From Betaproteobacteria bacterium (GTDB lineage: Bacteria > Pseudomonadota > Gammaproteobacteria > Burkholderiales > Burkholderiaceae): a DNA stretch of 64,000 bases. Positions 52,299-61,073 of this stretch are shown here, piece by piece (position 1 is the first letter of the stretch; every line of letters begins with the position of its first letter). The DNA lies in NCBI GenBank assembly GCA_947453825.1, contig CANGHN010000005.1, positions 26,531 through 90,530 of the forward strand, read 5' to 3'. Made by a program: the position numbers and the translations under genes. Under the pieces are notes generated by a model. The model was given only the letters and a program-made list of their open reading frames with translations. It ran no database searches and was not told the origin of the DNA.

Positions 52299-53018
52299 CT
52301 AGAGACCGAAATTCCCACCTAGTAAGGTAGTTAATTTCTGCGCACTGGCCTTGACTGCAGTCGCTTGCTTTGGATTAAATCGATAGGTGGGCATCGTGAG
52401 TGTGATCACACCAACCAAGCCTTCGTGATTAAACACGGGGGAGGAGATTCCAGAAATCTCTTTGACCCGATCCCCCGATACCGCTAAGACCATCTCTTTT
52501 CGAATTTGAATCGATGTTTTATCGCTTGCACCTTCAAAAGCAAGTATCACTTTCCCGCCCGCCCCCTTATTAATTGGCAGAAGATCGCCAACCTTGATAT
52601 GGTCTCTGAGCGCCTGATTGGAGTCTATTCTGTATAAGCACAGACGTTGATCACCCTGGCGCACATGAAATGCTGCGCTCTCTTGAGTAGATCTCATCAG
52701 GTTCTCTAAGATAGGTATCACTACAGTTTCTAAAGATTGGTGATGTTGGTAAGCTGCATTGAGTGTCGCGATGCTTGGGCCTAGAACGTAGAGTCCATCA
52801 GAGCGTTTAATGACTAATAGTGAGTTTTCTAGAGAGGCCAACATTCTGAGGGTCGTACTTTTATATAAGCCAGTCGCCTCAGAAATATGAATGAGTGATA
52901 GTTCAGTTTGATCAGCAGTAAATAGACGCAGAATAGCCAAAGCTTTATCTACAGCCGCCACGCCAGCGCTGGACATTGGGATCTTGCCCTCTTGGGGTTT
53001 GGAGGATTTCTTGGGCAT
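52299..53018 (-). CDS. IclR family transcriptional regulator
   Basis: About 239 aa: N-terminal winged HTH (AVDKALAILRLFTADQTELSLIHISEATGLYKSTTLRMLASLE) and C-terminal effector domain (VRQGDQRLCLYRIDSNQALRD, GAGGKVILAF, GISSPVFNHEGLVGVITLTMP). ATG 53018 is used; the frame extends to TTG 53027. It is divergent from the HMG-CoA-lyase-like gene and probably regulates that operon, sensing a small carboxylate. Confidence 0.92.
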   Translation of the reverse strand: MPKKSSKPQEGKIPMSSAGVAAVDKALAILRLFTADQTELSLIHISEATGLYKSTTLRMLASLENSLLVIKRSDGLYVLGPSIATLNAAYQHHQSLETVVIPILENLMRSTQESAAFHVRQGDQRLCLYRIDSNQALRDHIKVGDLLPINKGAGGKVILAFEGASDKTSIQIRKEMVLAVSGDRVKEISGISSPVFNHEGLVGVITLTMPTYRFNPKQATAVKASAQKLTTLLGGNFGL

Positions 53019-53048
53019 CGACAGCAACTCGTTGATATGTTTTAATAA

Positions 53049-53074
53049 TAGAACTATATTCTATAGGTTAGAAC
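53049..53074. promoter_or_regulatory. Candidate IclR operator in the divergent promoter
   Basis: Palindrome TAGAA-CTATA-TTCTA (53049-53063) plus a second TAGAAC (53069-53074) repeating the hexamer at 53049-53054, 20 bases apart. It lies between the IclR gene and the HMG-CoA-lyase-like gene, where autoregulatory IclR proteins usually bind. Confidence 0.5.
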
Positions 53075-53077
53075 ACA

Positions 53078-54019
53078 ATGAATTCGGTGTCAACAGATGT
53101 TTTGATTAGTGAAGTGGGCCCTAGAGATGGTTTGCAATCGATTAAGTCAATCATGCCAACCAAGCAAAAGCATGCGTGGATCGATGCACTCTATCGCGCA
53201 GGCGTGCGGGAGATTGAGGTAGCTTCTTTTGTCCCAGCAAAATTATTGCCACAAATGGCGGATGCGGATGAAGTAGTGCGGCATGCTAAAACTTTACCTG
53301 GCCTAACCGTGATGGCTTTAGTTCCTAATCTGAGAGGTGCACAAGCAGCGATTGAGGCAGGTGTTCATAAAGTGACACTACCGGTATCTGCAAGCGCAGC
53401 ACACTCCTTAGCAAATGTACGCAAGACACGCGAAGAAATGATTGAAGAGGTTAAAAAGATTGCCCAATATCGCAATGAATGCGCACCACAAATCAAAATT
53501 GAAGCGGGGATTGCAACTGCTTTTGGTTGTACCTTACAAGGTTTAGTTCCAGAAGACGAAGTGATCTGGATGGCAGAGCAAGTGATTGAGGCGGGTGCTG
53601 ACGAGACTGGTTTATCGGACACCACCGGCTATGCAAATCCTGCGCAAATCAAAAGATTATTTCGTCGTTTAAAGGCGGCAATTGGAAATAAGGCAGGTGC
53701 GGCACACTTACATAACACGCGTGGGCTAGGTTTGGCCAATTGTTTGGCGGCGTATGAAGAAGGTGTTACATCGTTTGATTCCTCAATGGGTGGATTGGGT
53801 GGTTGCCCCTATGCCCCAGGTGCCTCAGGCAATGTAGTGACAGAAGATCTCGTCTTTATGTTCGAGGCTATGGGAATTAAAACAGGAATTCATTTGGAAT
53901 TACTCTTCGAGGCACGCAAACCATTGCAGTTAGGTGTGCCAACTGAAATCATCTATGGCATGGTCCCTGAAGCGGGAGTTCCCAAAGGTTTTGCAGCAGC
54001 CACTCAGTGGGGCACTTAA
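53078..54019 (+). CDS. Hydroxymethylglutaryl-CoA lyase family protein
   Basis: 313-aa HMGL/DRE-TIM metallolyase: ISEVGPRDGLQSIKSIMPT (metal-binding Asp and Arg), EVASFVPAKLLPQMADADEV, LSDTTGYANP, AHLHNTRGLGLANCLAA with the HxH metal ligands, and GGLGGCPYAPGASGNV with the catalytic Cys loop. It would cleave HMG-CoA or a related 3-hydroxyacyl-CoA such as a citramalyl-CoA-like substrate. Its stop overlaps the CoA-transferase start (TAATG), so the two probably act in sequence. Confidence 0.92.
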   Translation: MNSVSTDVLISEVGPRDGLQSIKSIMPTKQKHAWIDALYRAGVREIEVASFVPAKLLPQMADADEVVRHAKTLPGLTVMALVPNLRGAQAAIEAGVHKVTLPVSASAAHSLANVRKTREEMIEEVKKIAQYRNECAPQIKIEAGIATAFGCTLQGLVPEDEVIWMAEQVIEAGADETGLSDTTGYANPAQIKRLFRRLKAAIGNKAGAAHLHNTRGLGLANCLAAYEEGVTSFDSSMGGLGGCPYAPGASGNVVTEDLVFMFEAMGIKTGIHLELLFEARKPLQLGVPTEIIYGMVPEAGVPKGFAAATQWGT

Positions 54020-55215
54020 TGACCAGTAAAAAATCTCTGCCTTATGAGGGGATTCGTGTTGTTGAGTTTACCCATATGGTGATGGGCCCCACTTGCGGAA
54101 TGATTCTGGCTGATTTGGGGGCTGAAGTGATCAAGGTTGAGCCGATTGATGGCGATAAGACTAGAAAGCTCTTAGGTTCTGGTGCGGGTTTTTTTCCAAT
54201 GTTCAATCGCAATAAGAAAAGTATTGCAGTCGATATCAAAACGCCTGAGGGTATAGAGATTGTTCAAAAGTTAATTGCCACTGCAGATGTATTTAGTCAA
54301 AATTTTAAGTCTGGAACCATGGCAAAGCTGGGACTAGATTACGAGACTTTGAAGCGAGCTCATCCTCGGTTAGTTTATGTTTCTCATAAGGGCTTTTTGC
54401 CTGGGCCATATGACCATCGCACTGCATTGGATGAAGTTGTGCAGATGATGGGTGGATTAGCTTATATGACAGGCCCAGAGGATAGGCCTTTGCGAGCAGG
54501 CTCCTCTGTGAACGACATTATGGGCGGCGTCTTTGGCGCCATTGGTGCGATGGCTGCGCTCAGGCAAAGAGAGATTAACGGAGAGGGACAAGAAGTTCAA
54601 AGTTCTTTATTTGAGAACAATGTATTTTTGGTTGGTCAGCACATGATGCAATACGCCGTTACTGGTAATGCAGCTAAACCGATGCCCGGTAGGATTTCCG
54701 CATGGGCAATCTACGATGTATTTGAGTTGGCTGCAGGCGAGAAGATATTCTTAGCGGTGGTTTCAGATACGCAGTGGAAAATATTCTGTGAGGCTTTTGG
54801 ATTTGCTGACCTATATGCAGATCCCAATTTAAAGCTGAATAATCAACGCGTACAAGCAAGAACAACACTGATTCCTGAGATCAGAAAACGCTTATCGGGC
54901 TTTACTGCAAAACATGTCAGTGATGTGTTTGAAAAAAATGGCTTACCTTTTGCGCCGATTACTAGACCAGAGCAATTATTTGATGATCCGCATTTAATCG
55001 CTACTGGCGGATTGGCGCCAATCAAGATTACTGATGGCCCGATGTCTGGGCAAGAAACGACCACCCCCTTATTGCCATTGATGATGGCGGGTGAGCGTTT
55101 GGGTATTCGTCATAATCCCCCTATGCTTGGAGAGCAAACAACAGAAATTTTGGGTCAGCTTGGGTATAGTCCTCAGGAGATTGAGAAATTTTTACTTGAT
55201 GGCGCAGTTCACTAA
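54019..55215 (+). CDS. CaiB/BaiF family (class III) CoA-transferase
   Basis: About 398 aa: YEGIRVVEFTHMVMGPTCGMILADLGAEVIKVEP is the family N-terminus, FNRNKKSIAVDIKTPEG and the DEVVQMMGGLAYMTG segment (catalytic Asp) follow, and the small domain near the C-terminus is present. It would activate a dicarboxylic or hydroxy acid to its CoA ester, the substrate of the upstream lyase. The ATG at 54019 overlaps the lyase stop; an in-frame GTG exists at 54007. Confidence 0.92.
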   Translation: MTSKKSLPYEGIRVVEFTHMVMGPTCGMILADLGAEVIKVEPIDGDKTRKLLGSGAGFFPMFNRNKKSIAVDIKTPEGIEIVQKLIATADVFSQNFKSGTMAKLGLDYETLKRAHPRLVYVSHKGFLPGPYDHRTALDEVVQMMGGLAYMTGPEDRPLRAGSSVNDIMGGVFGAIGAMAALRQREINGEGQEVQSSLFENNVFLVGQHMMQYAVTGNAAKPMPGRISAWAIYDVFELAAGEKIFLAVVSDTQWKIFCEAFGFADLYADPNLKLNNQRVQARTTLIPEIRKRLSGFTAKHVSDVFEKNGLPFAPITRPEQLFDDPHLIATGGLAPIKITDGPMSGQETTTPLLPLMMAGERLGIRHNPPMLGEQTTEILGQLGYSPQEIEKFLLDGAVH

Positions 55216-55242
55216 TAGAAAAAGTAATTTTGGAGATGAAAC

Positions 55243-56208
55243 ATGAATAGAAAATTAATAATTATTGTGGCTGCGATGAGTTTCATGATTCCAGGTATTG
55301 GGCTTGCTCAAAAATACCCAGATAGAACAGTCAAAATTATTGTTCCCTATAGCGCTGGCGGTACGGCTGATTTTTCAACCAGACAAATTGCTCAAAAACT
55401 CACTGAGCAGATGAAGCAGTCCTTTTATGTAGAAAACAAAGTGGGGGCTTCTGGCACGATTGCTACGAATTTTGTTGCAAAGTCTGCGCCAGATGGCTAC
55501 ACCTTGCTGGCTAACGATACAACGTACGCCATCTTGCCTTCGTTGTTTAAAACCCTACCGTGGGATCATCCGGGTGACTTAGAGCCGATTGCTATCATCA
55601 CTCAAACCCCAGTAGTGCTAGTTGTTCCTGAGGGGTCGCCATTTAAATCACTCTCTTCTCTAGTCGCATACGCAAAAGTGAATCCTGGAAAACTCAATTA
55701 CGGATCTGGTGGCCCTGGTAGCTCAACACATCTGTCTGCAGAGCTCTTTAAATATGCTGCGCAAATCGATGTTGCTCACGTTCCTTATAAGGGTGCGGGA
55801 GAGGCGATGTTGGCAGTTTTATCAGGGCAAGTGGATTTCATTATTACGGCAGCCCCAACAGCTATCCCGCAGATTGAAGGTGGCAAGATCAGAGCCTTGG
55901 CTACTACTGGTACCAAGCGATTGATAACCATTCCAACGGTTCCTACTTTTAAAGAAGCAGGGTTAGCAAATTATGCTGTCTCGAATTGGTTTGGTTTGGC
56001 CGCCCCAAAAGGAACACCACCTGCCATTATCAACACCTTGGCTGCTCAGGTGAAGAAGGGATTAGCGGATCCTGAACTAAGAGAACGCTTAGCAAAGCTC
56101 GGCGCAGAACCTGGTTCTGTAAGTCCCGCTGAATTCAAAAAATTTATCCAAAAAGAATCTGAACTCTGGGCTGTTGCTGTTAAACAGGCTGGTCTAACTG
56201 CTGAATAA
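55243..56208 (+). CDS. Bug-family periplasmic binding protein
   Basis: 321 aa with signal peptide (MNRKLIIIVAAMSFMIPGIGLAQ). VKIIVPYSAGGTADFSTRQIAQKL, FYVENKVGASGTIATNFVAKSAPDGYT, GSGGPGSSTHLSAELF and VPYKGAGEAMLAVLSGQVDFII mark the family. GGAG upstream. Directly downstream of the lyase/CoA-transferase pair, so its ligand may be their organic-acid substrate. Confidence 0.92.
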   Translation: MNRKLIIIVAAMSFMIPGIGLAQKYPDRTVKIIVPYSAGGTADFSTRQIAQKLTEQMKQSFYVENKVGASGTIATNFVAKSAPDGYTLLANDTTYAILPSLFKTLPWDHPGDLEPIAIITQTPVVLVVPEGSPFKSLSSLVAYAKVNPGKLNYGSGGPGSSTHLSAELFKYAAQIDVAHVPYKGAGEAMLAVLSGQVDFIITAAPTAIPQIEGGKIRALATTGTKRLITIPTVPTFKEAGLANYAVSNWFGLAAPKGTPPAIINTLAAQVKKGLADPELRERLAKLGAEPGSVSPAEFKKFIQKESELWAVAVKQAGLTAE

Positions 56209-56219
56209 CTTATCTATCT

Positions 56220-57119
56220 ATGTGGAATCTCCAATTTCAAGCACCCAAAATCATTGAGGCCAGTATTTGGTCCTCGGTTCCTGACTCATTTAGAGTCGCG
56301 CAAGAAAATGCTTGGGCAAAACTAAATAAACCAGGTCAACTGATCGATAGTTTTCTAGAGGGTCCCGTTTTTGACACTCAAGGCAATCTCTATGTAACTG
56401 ATATTCCTTATGGCCGAATTTTCAAGATATCGTCCGACAAAAAGTGGGAGCTAGTGATTCAGTATGAAGGATGGCCCAATGGGATGGTATTTGATCAAAC
56501 AGGTCATCTATGGATAGCGGATCATCAGCAAGGCCTTCTCCGCTTGGACCCCATCTCCAAAATGATGGAGGCCGTTCTTACCGGTCCCGAAAATAGTGAT
56601 GAGCAATTTATCGGTTTAAATGATCTAGTATTTGATGGCAAGGGTAATCTATTTTTCACCGATCAAGGTCAGACTGGACTACATGATCCCTCTGGAAAAG
56701 TCTATTGCTTAGAGCCCTCCGGCGCTTTACATGAAATCGTAGGCAATGTTCCTAGCCCCAATGGTTTGGTATTTGATATCAGCGGTAGATTCTTGTTTGT
56801 TTCGGCCACTAGATCAAATAATATCTGGCGCATGCCAATTTTTGATGATTACTCAACTGGTAAGGTGGGCGCTTTTCAAACCTTCTTTGGTGCTAGTGGT
56901 CCCGATGGTTTAGCTTTAGACGCCAAAGACAATCTTTATGTAGCACATGCTAGTTTGGGTGGCGTATTTCAGCTAAACAAGCGTGGTGAATTGATGGCTT
57001 ACATCAAGACCCCCATTGGTCAGACGGTAACCAATCTTTGTTTTACTCCAGATCAAAAGTCAATCATCATGACTGAATCTTCATCAGGCCACATTTTGAT
57101 TGCACCAATACCTACCTAA
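56220..57119 (+). CDS. SMP-30/gluconolactonase family protein
   Basis: 299-aa six-bladed beta-propeller: FLEGPVFDTQGNLYVTDIPYGRIFKI (metal-binding Glu), GWPNGMVFDQTGHLWIADHQQG, GLNDLVFDGKGNLFFTDQG (Asn and Asp ligands), PSPNGLVFDISGRFLFVSATRSNNIW, GPDGLALDAKDNLYVAH. No signal peptide. The family hydrolyses sugar lactones; this suggests aldonate chemistry in this region. Lies between two Bug genes. Confidence 0.9.
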   Translation: MWNLQFQAPKIIEASIWSSVPDSFRVAQENAWAKLNKPGQLIDSFLEGPVFDTQGNLYVTDIPYGRIFKISSDKKWELVIQYEGWPNGMVFDQTGHLWIADHQQGLLRLDPISKMMEAVLTGPENSDEQFIGLNDLVFDGKGNLFFTDQGQTGLHDPSGKVYCLEPSGALHEIVGNVPSPNGLVFDISGRFLFVSATRSNNIWRMPIFDDYSTGKVGAFQTFFGASGPDGLALDAKDNLYVAHASLGGVFQLNKRGELMAYIKTPIGQTVTNLCFTPDQKSIIMTESSSGHILIAPIPT

Positions 57120-57123
57120 GTCC

Positions 57124-58077
57124 ATGAAAAGAATTTTATTTCTAGTCTTACTCTGTTTTGCTAGTGCTACTTTCGCAGCCTATCCTAATGGCCCGCTAAA
57201 AATGATTGTGCCTTTTCCAGCGGGCGGTCCTACAGATGTGATTGCAAGACTAATCTCAAATAAATTGGGTGATGCATTAGGACAGCCAGTCTATGTAGAA
57301 AATAAAGCTGGTGCTCATGGAGCAATCGGTATTCAAGCGGGATTAGCTGCGCCTGCAGATGGACAGACCTTAGTTGTGGTCTCTATTGGCACAAACGGCA
57401 TCAACCCTGTGCTGTATAAAAAATTATCTTATGACGTCAATAATGATTTTTTACCTGTGTCTTTATTGGTCACAGTGCCCATCGTCATTGTGACTAGAGC
57501 TGATGCTCCATATAGTGATTTAGCAGGTTTATTAGCCTATGCAAGAGCGAACCCTGGAAAGTTAACATTTGCTTCCGCTGGAAATGGCGGTTCATCTCAC
57601 CTAGTGCCAGAGATGTTTATGATGCGTTCCGATATTGATATGGTTCATGTTCCCTATAAAGGAAGTGCGCCAGCGATTAGTGATGTCTTAGCAGGTCAGG
57701 TGAATCTCATGTTTGATACTTTGCTGACATCAACGCAGCATATTCAATCGGGAAAACTCAAAATGATTGCTACAACGACAGCAAAAAGATTGCCTGCGTA
57801 CCCCAATGTGCCAACAGTTGCAGAAAGTGGTTTTCCTGGATTTGAAGCATCCTCTTGGTATGGTTTAGAAGTAAAGATAGGAACGCCTCCCGAGATAGTA
57901 AAGCGCCTATCTAGTGAGGTGGCAAAAATTATGAAGATGCCAGATATCAGAGCGCGATTGGATCAGCTCAGCACTGTCGCAGTGGGATCCTCACCTGAGG
58001 AATTTGCAAAATTTCAGAAAGCCGAACAAGATAAGTGGGCCAAGGTAATTCAAAAGGGCAATATTCAGCCGGATTGA
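57124..58077 (+). CDS. Bug-family periplasmic binding protein
   Basis: About 317 aa, signal peptide MKRILFLVLLCFASATFA. LKMIVPFPAGGPTDVIARLISNKL, VYVENKAGAHGAIGIQAGLAAPADGQT, ASAGNGGSSHLVPEMF, VPYKGSAPAISDVLAGQVNLMF identify it. The ATG at 57124 lies 4 bases after the SMP-30 stop; the frame opens at 57100 inside that gene. Confidence 0.92.
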   Translation: MKRILFLVLLCFASATFAAYPNGPLKMIVPFPAGGPTDVIARLISNKLGDALGQPVYVENKAGAHGAIGIQAGLAAPADGQTLVVVSIGTNGINPVLYKKLSYDVNNDFLPVSLLVTVPIVIVTRADAPYSDLAGLLAYARANPGKLTFASAGNGGSSHLVPEMFMMRSDIDMVHVPYKGSAPAISDVLAGQVNLMFDTLLTSTQHIQSGKLKMIATTTAKRLPAYPNVPTVAESGFPGFEASSWYGLEVKIGTPPEIVKRLSSEVAKIMKMPDIRARLDQLSTVAVGSSPEEFAKFQKAEQDKWAKVIQKGNIQPD

Positions 58078-58132
58078 ATAATCTGCTTATCCAGTTATTA
58101 TTCTGGGAAAAAGAAAGTAATCACTATTTTTC

Positions 58133-58813
58133 ATGGCCACAAAAATTAAGGCAAAGCTCAAATCGATCGACCGGGATACCCTATGGGATAGGGCTTACCA
58201 CGCCTTAAAGACTGCTTTACTAGCTGGTCGTTTTGCGCCAGGTGAGCGCATTGTGCTGCGGACAATGGCTAATGATTTGGGCATTAGTCTTACTCCCGTG
58301 AGAGATGCCGTGAACCGCCTCATCGCAGAAAATGTTTTAGATCGCGGTGGCGTGGGTCAAGGCGGTGGGGCCATAGTGCCCCTCTTAACTGCCAAGCAAT
58401 TTAGTCAGCTCATGATGATCAGAAGCTCATTAGAGCCTATTGCCACAATCGCTGCAACAGAGCTGGCCAATAAAAATGATGTGTTAGCACTTACTAATTC
58501 ATTAGAGAAGATGAAGCAATATATTGCCCAGGGAAAAGTAGATGACTACCTTGATGCGCATTACCAATTTCATTTTGGGATCTATCGTTTGGCAAACTTG
58601 CCTATTATTTTGCAGATGATCGAAAGTGCATGGTTACGTTGCGGGCCGACGCTGATGTTAGCTCTGCCAGATTACGCCCCAGGTACTAAACGTCAAAAAT
58701 TTCATATTGCAGCCTTAAGCGCACTAAAAAAAGGTGATGCTGAAGGTGCAGCAGAAGCCATCCGAGCGGATATCGAAAGCGCCCGAATCGACGTCTGTAA
58801 GCTCTTAAACTAG
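58133..58813 (+). CDS. GntR family regulator (FadR/FCD subfamily)
   Basis: 226 aa: N-terminal wHTH (ALKTALLAGRFAPGERIVLRTMANDLGISLTPVRDAVNRLIAENVL) and an all-helical FCD domain with metal-binding His/Asp candidates (DYLDAHYQFHFGIYRLA, KFHIAALSALKKGDAEGAAEAI). It precedes a Bug gene and a sugar-acid-like operon, which it probably controls; a TGTTATAACA palindrome lies in between. Confidence 0.92.
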   Translation: MATKIKAKLKSIDRDTLWDRAYHALKTALLAGRFAPGERIVLRTMANDLGISLTPVRDAVNRLIAENVLDRGGVGQGGGAIVPLLTAKQFSQLMMIRSSLEPIATIAATELANKNDVLALTNSLEKMKQYIAQGKVDDYLDAHYQFHFGIYRLANLPIILQMIESAWLRCGPTLMLALPDYAPGTKRQKFHIAALSALKKGDAEGAAEAIRADIESARIDVCKLLN

Positions 58814-58875
58814 ACTTCCATTACTGCTTCAAACCGAATTTTGATAGGCGATCCGTTTTGTATTATGATGTTGTT

Positions 58876-58885
58876 TGTTATAACA
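58876..58885. promoter_or_regulatory. Candidate GntR operator TGTTATAACA
   Basis: Perfect 10-base palindrome TGTTATAACA, 30 bases upstream of the Bug start at 58915 and 62 bases after the GntR gene. FCD-type GntR proteins often bind short AT-rich palindromes of this shape; inference only. Confidence 0.45.
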
Positions 58886-58914
58886 TTCATGTTGAGAGTG
58901 ATATAGGAGGAAAC

Positions 58915-59895
58915 ATGCAGGTATATAAAAGGCTATTGGGTCTCGTTTTAGGTGTTGTATGTACCAGTCTTTATTTGGGGACTAGCTTTGCAGCGGAATT
59001 CCCGGCAAGGGAGATTCGACTAATTGTGCCCTGGAACGTGGGCGGATCGAACGATATTTCTGCCAGATTAATTTCTCAAATCATGTCTGAGCAGGGCATT
59101 AAGGTCGTAGTTGAAAACGTGGCTGGTGCAACAGGTTCTATTGGAATGATCAAGGTTGCCAATGCAGAACCCGATGGCTACACAATTGGCATGGGTACCA
59201 GCTCAACCTTATCTATGATTGCTCAAAATTTAACCACGCTAAAGAATGATCAGTTTGCTCCAATAGCCCGAGTAACTACCGACCAACTGTTATTACTTGT
59301 GCCTGCTGAATCTGCATATGGTAATTTGGATGCATTTCTAGTCAATGTGAAAAAGAACCCTGCAAAAATCTCTATAGGGACGCCGGGCAGCAATAACTTA
59401 AATCACATTTTTGCGGTCATGACCGGTGCAGTAGTGAATACTGCAATTGTGAACGTGCCTTATACGGGTGGCTCAAAAGTCATTATTGATCTAGCTGGCA
59501 AGCAATTGGAGGCTGCCGTCCTGAAGCCCTCTGAGAGCAAGGCGCAAATGGATGCAGGAACAGTGAAGCCTATTGGTGTTTTTGCGAATGATCGCATCAA
59601 AACATTGCCTAATGTCCCCACCTTTAAGGAAAAGGGTTATGACGTTTTTCCATACGGACCTTTAGTGCAGATGGCTTACTTAGTTGCTCCTGCTAAAACA
59701 CCTCCAGCAATTCAGGAGAGATTAATTACTATTTTCAATAAAGCAATTCAGGATCCTCGCTTTAAGCAGGCTTCAGAAGATGGTGGATCTAAGGTGGATG
59801 ACATGACAGGTAAAGCGCTCGGCAATGAAATTAATGCCGTTACCAAAACACTCTCTGTAGTTGGTAAAAAAGTATTCGTTGCTGAACCAAAATAA
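58915..59895 (+). CDS. Bug-family periplasmic binding protein
   Basis: About 326 aa with a signal peptide ending near SFAAEF. Divergent Bug member: IRLIVPWNVGGSNDISARLISQIM, VVVENVAGATGSIGMIKVANAEPDGYT, VPYTGGSKVIIDLAGKQLEAAV. A strong GGAGGAAAC precedes the ATG at 58915, so the in-frame start at 58858 is rejected. First gene of the operon with the enolase-superfamily, FAH and dehydrogenase genes. Confidence 0.92.
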   Translation: MQVYKRLLGLVLGVVCTSLYLGTSFAAEFPAREIRLIVPWNVGGSNDISARLISQIMSEQGIKVVVENVAGATGSIGMIKVANAEPDGYTIGMGTSSTLSMIAQNLTTLKNDQFAPIARVTTDQLLLLVPAESAYGNLDAFLVNVKKNPAKISIGTPGSNNLNHIFAVMTGAVVNTAIVNVPYTGGSKVIIDLAGKQLEAAVLKPSESKAQMDAGTVKPIGVFANDRIKTLPNVPTFKEKGYDVFPYGPLVQMAYLVAPAKTPPAIQERLITIFNKAIQDPRFKQASEDGGSKVDDMTGKALGNEINAVTKTLSVVGKKVFVAEPK

Positions 59896-59918
59896 ATTTT
59901 TATTGAAAGTATTGATTT

Positions 59919-61061
59919 ATGTCTAAGATTAAAAAAGTCACCTGTCACGTTGTTTCTGCCCCAGTTGCAAAACCATTTACCTCATCAAGAGGTTGGATTT
60001 ATAAAACTCGGGGATCATGCATTGTAGAAATTGAGACAGTGGATGGTATTGTGGGTTGGGGCGAGTGCTATGGCCCATCTATGGTTGCTAAAAGCTTTAT
60101 TGATACTCAGTTTGCGCCACGCATCATTGGTATGGATGCCTTTGATGTAGAAGTAATTTGGGAAGAGCTATACAACCGCATTAAGGACTACGGTACAAGT
60201 GGCATGGCAATTTCTGCTATTAGTGGTATCGATATAGCCTTGTGGGACATTATTGGTAAGAGCTGCGGTCAACCGATTCACAAACTCATTGGTGGATCTT
60301 ATCGCAGTGAAGTTTCTGCTTACGCCACCGGCTTGTACTTTATTGACATGGATCGACTCATTGAGGAGGCCGTGGAAGAGGCTCTGGAATTTAAGGGCGA
60401 AGGTTTTGTAGCTATCAAAATGAAGATTGGTTTAGGAGATCCAAAGTTTGATATCAAACGAGTCGAGGCTGTACGGAAAACCATTGGCGATGATGTGCGC
60501 TTGATGGTGGATGCAAATCACTGCTTTACAGTGCCTCAAGCCATCAAAATTGGGCGTGAACTAGAGCGCCTTGATATTGAGTGGTTTGAAGAGCCGATTT
60601 CTCCAGAGGATATCGACGGTTATGTAGAGGTTACTCGTGCACTGGATATGGCTGTTGCCGGCGGTGAAAATGAGTTCACCCGCTGGGGCTTTCGTGATTT
60701 AGTGGTTCGCAAGGCAATGGATATTGTCCAACCTGACGTCTGTGCTGCTGGTGGTATTAGCGAGTGCAGAAAGATTGCAACCCTGGCCAGCGCTCACGGA
60801 GTAGAGTGCGTACCTCATGCATGGGGTTCTGCAATTGGCTTGGCGGCTACCTTACATTTTCTGGCAGCCTTGCCGGATCAACCCCCAAGTTTCCGGGGTA
60901 ACCCACCGCTTCTAGAGTTGGAGCAGTGTGAAAACCCATTCCGGGATTTATTGTCAGTTGAGCCAATTGTGCAACAACGCGGTAAAGTAAAGATCCCAAC
61001 TGGCCCAGGACTAGGAATTGAAATTAATCGCGCGGTTTTAGATCAATATCGCGTTGCTTGA
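59919..61061 (+). CDS. Mandelate racemase/muconate lactonizing enzyme family protein
   Basis: 380-aa enolase-superfamily enzyme. Catalytic KxK is Lys167-Met-Lys169 (AIKMKIG); metal ligands are about Asp198 (VDANH), Glu224 (WFEEP) and Glu250 (GGENEF); His300 in VPHAWGS is the opposite acid/base. This set fits the mandelate-racemase subgroup (acid-sugar dehydratases and racemases). It follows the Bug gene by 23 bases. Substrate not readable. Confidence 0.9.
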   Translation: MSKIKKVTCHVVSAPVAKPFTSSRGWIYKTRGSCIVEIETVDGIVGWGECYGPSMVAKSFIDTQFAPRIIGMDAFDVEVIWEELYNRIKDYGTSGMAISAISGIDIALWDIIGKSCGQPIHKLIGGSYRSEVSAYATGLYFIDMDRLIEEAVEEALEFKGEGFVAIKMKIGLGDPKFDIKRVEAVRKTIGDDVRLMVDANHCFTVPQAIKIGRELERLDIEWFEEPISPEDIDGYVEVTRALDMAVAGGENEFTRWGFRDLVVRKAMDIVQPDVCAAGGISECRKIATLASAHGVECVPHAWGSAIGLAATLHFLAALPDQPPSFRGNPPLLELEQCENPFRDLLSVEPIVQQRGKVKIPTGPGLGIEINRAVLDQYRVA

Positions 61062-61073
61062 TCATTATTACTT

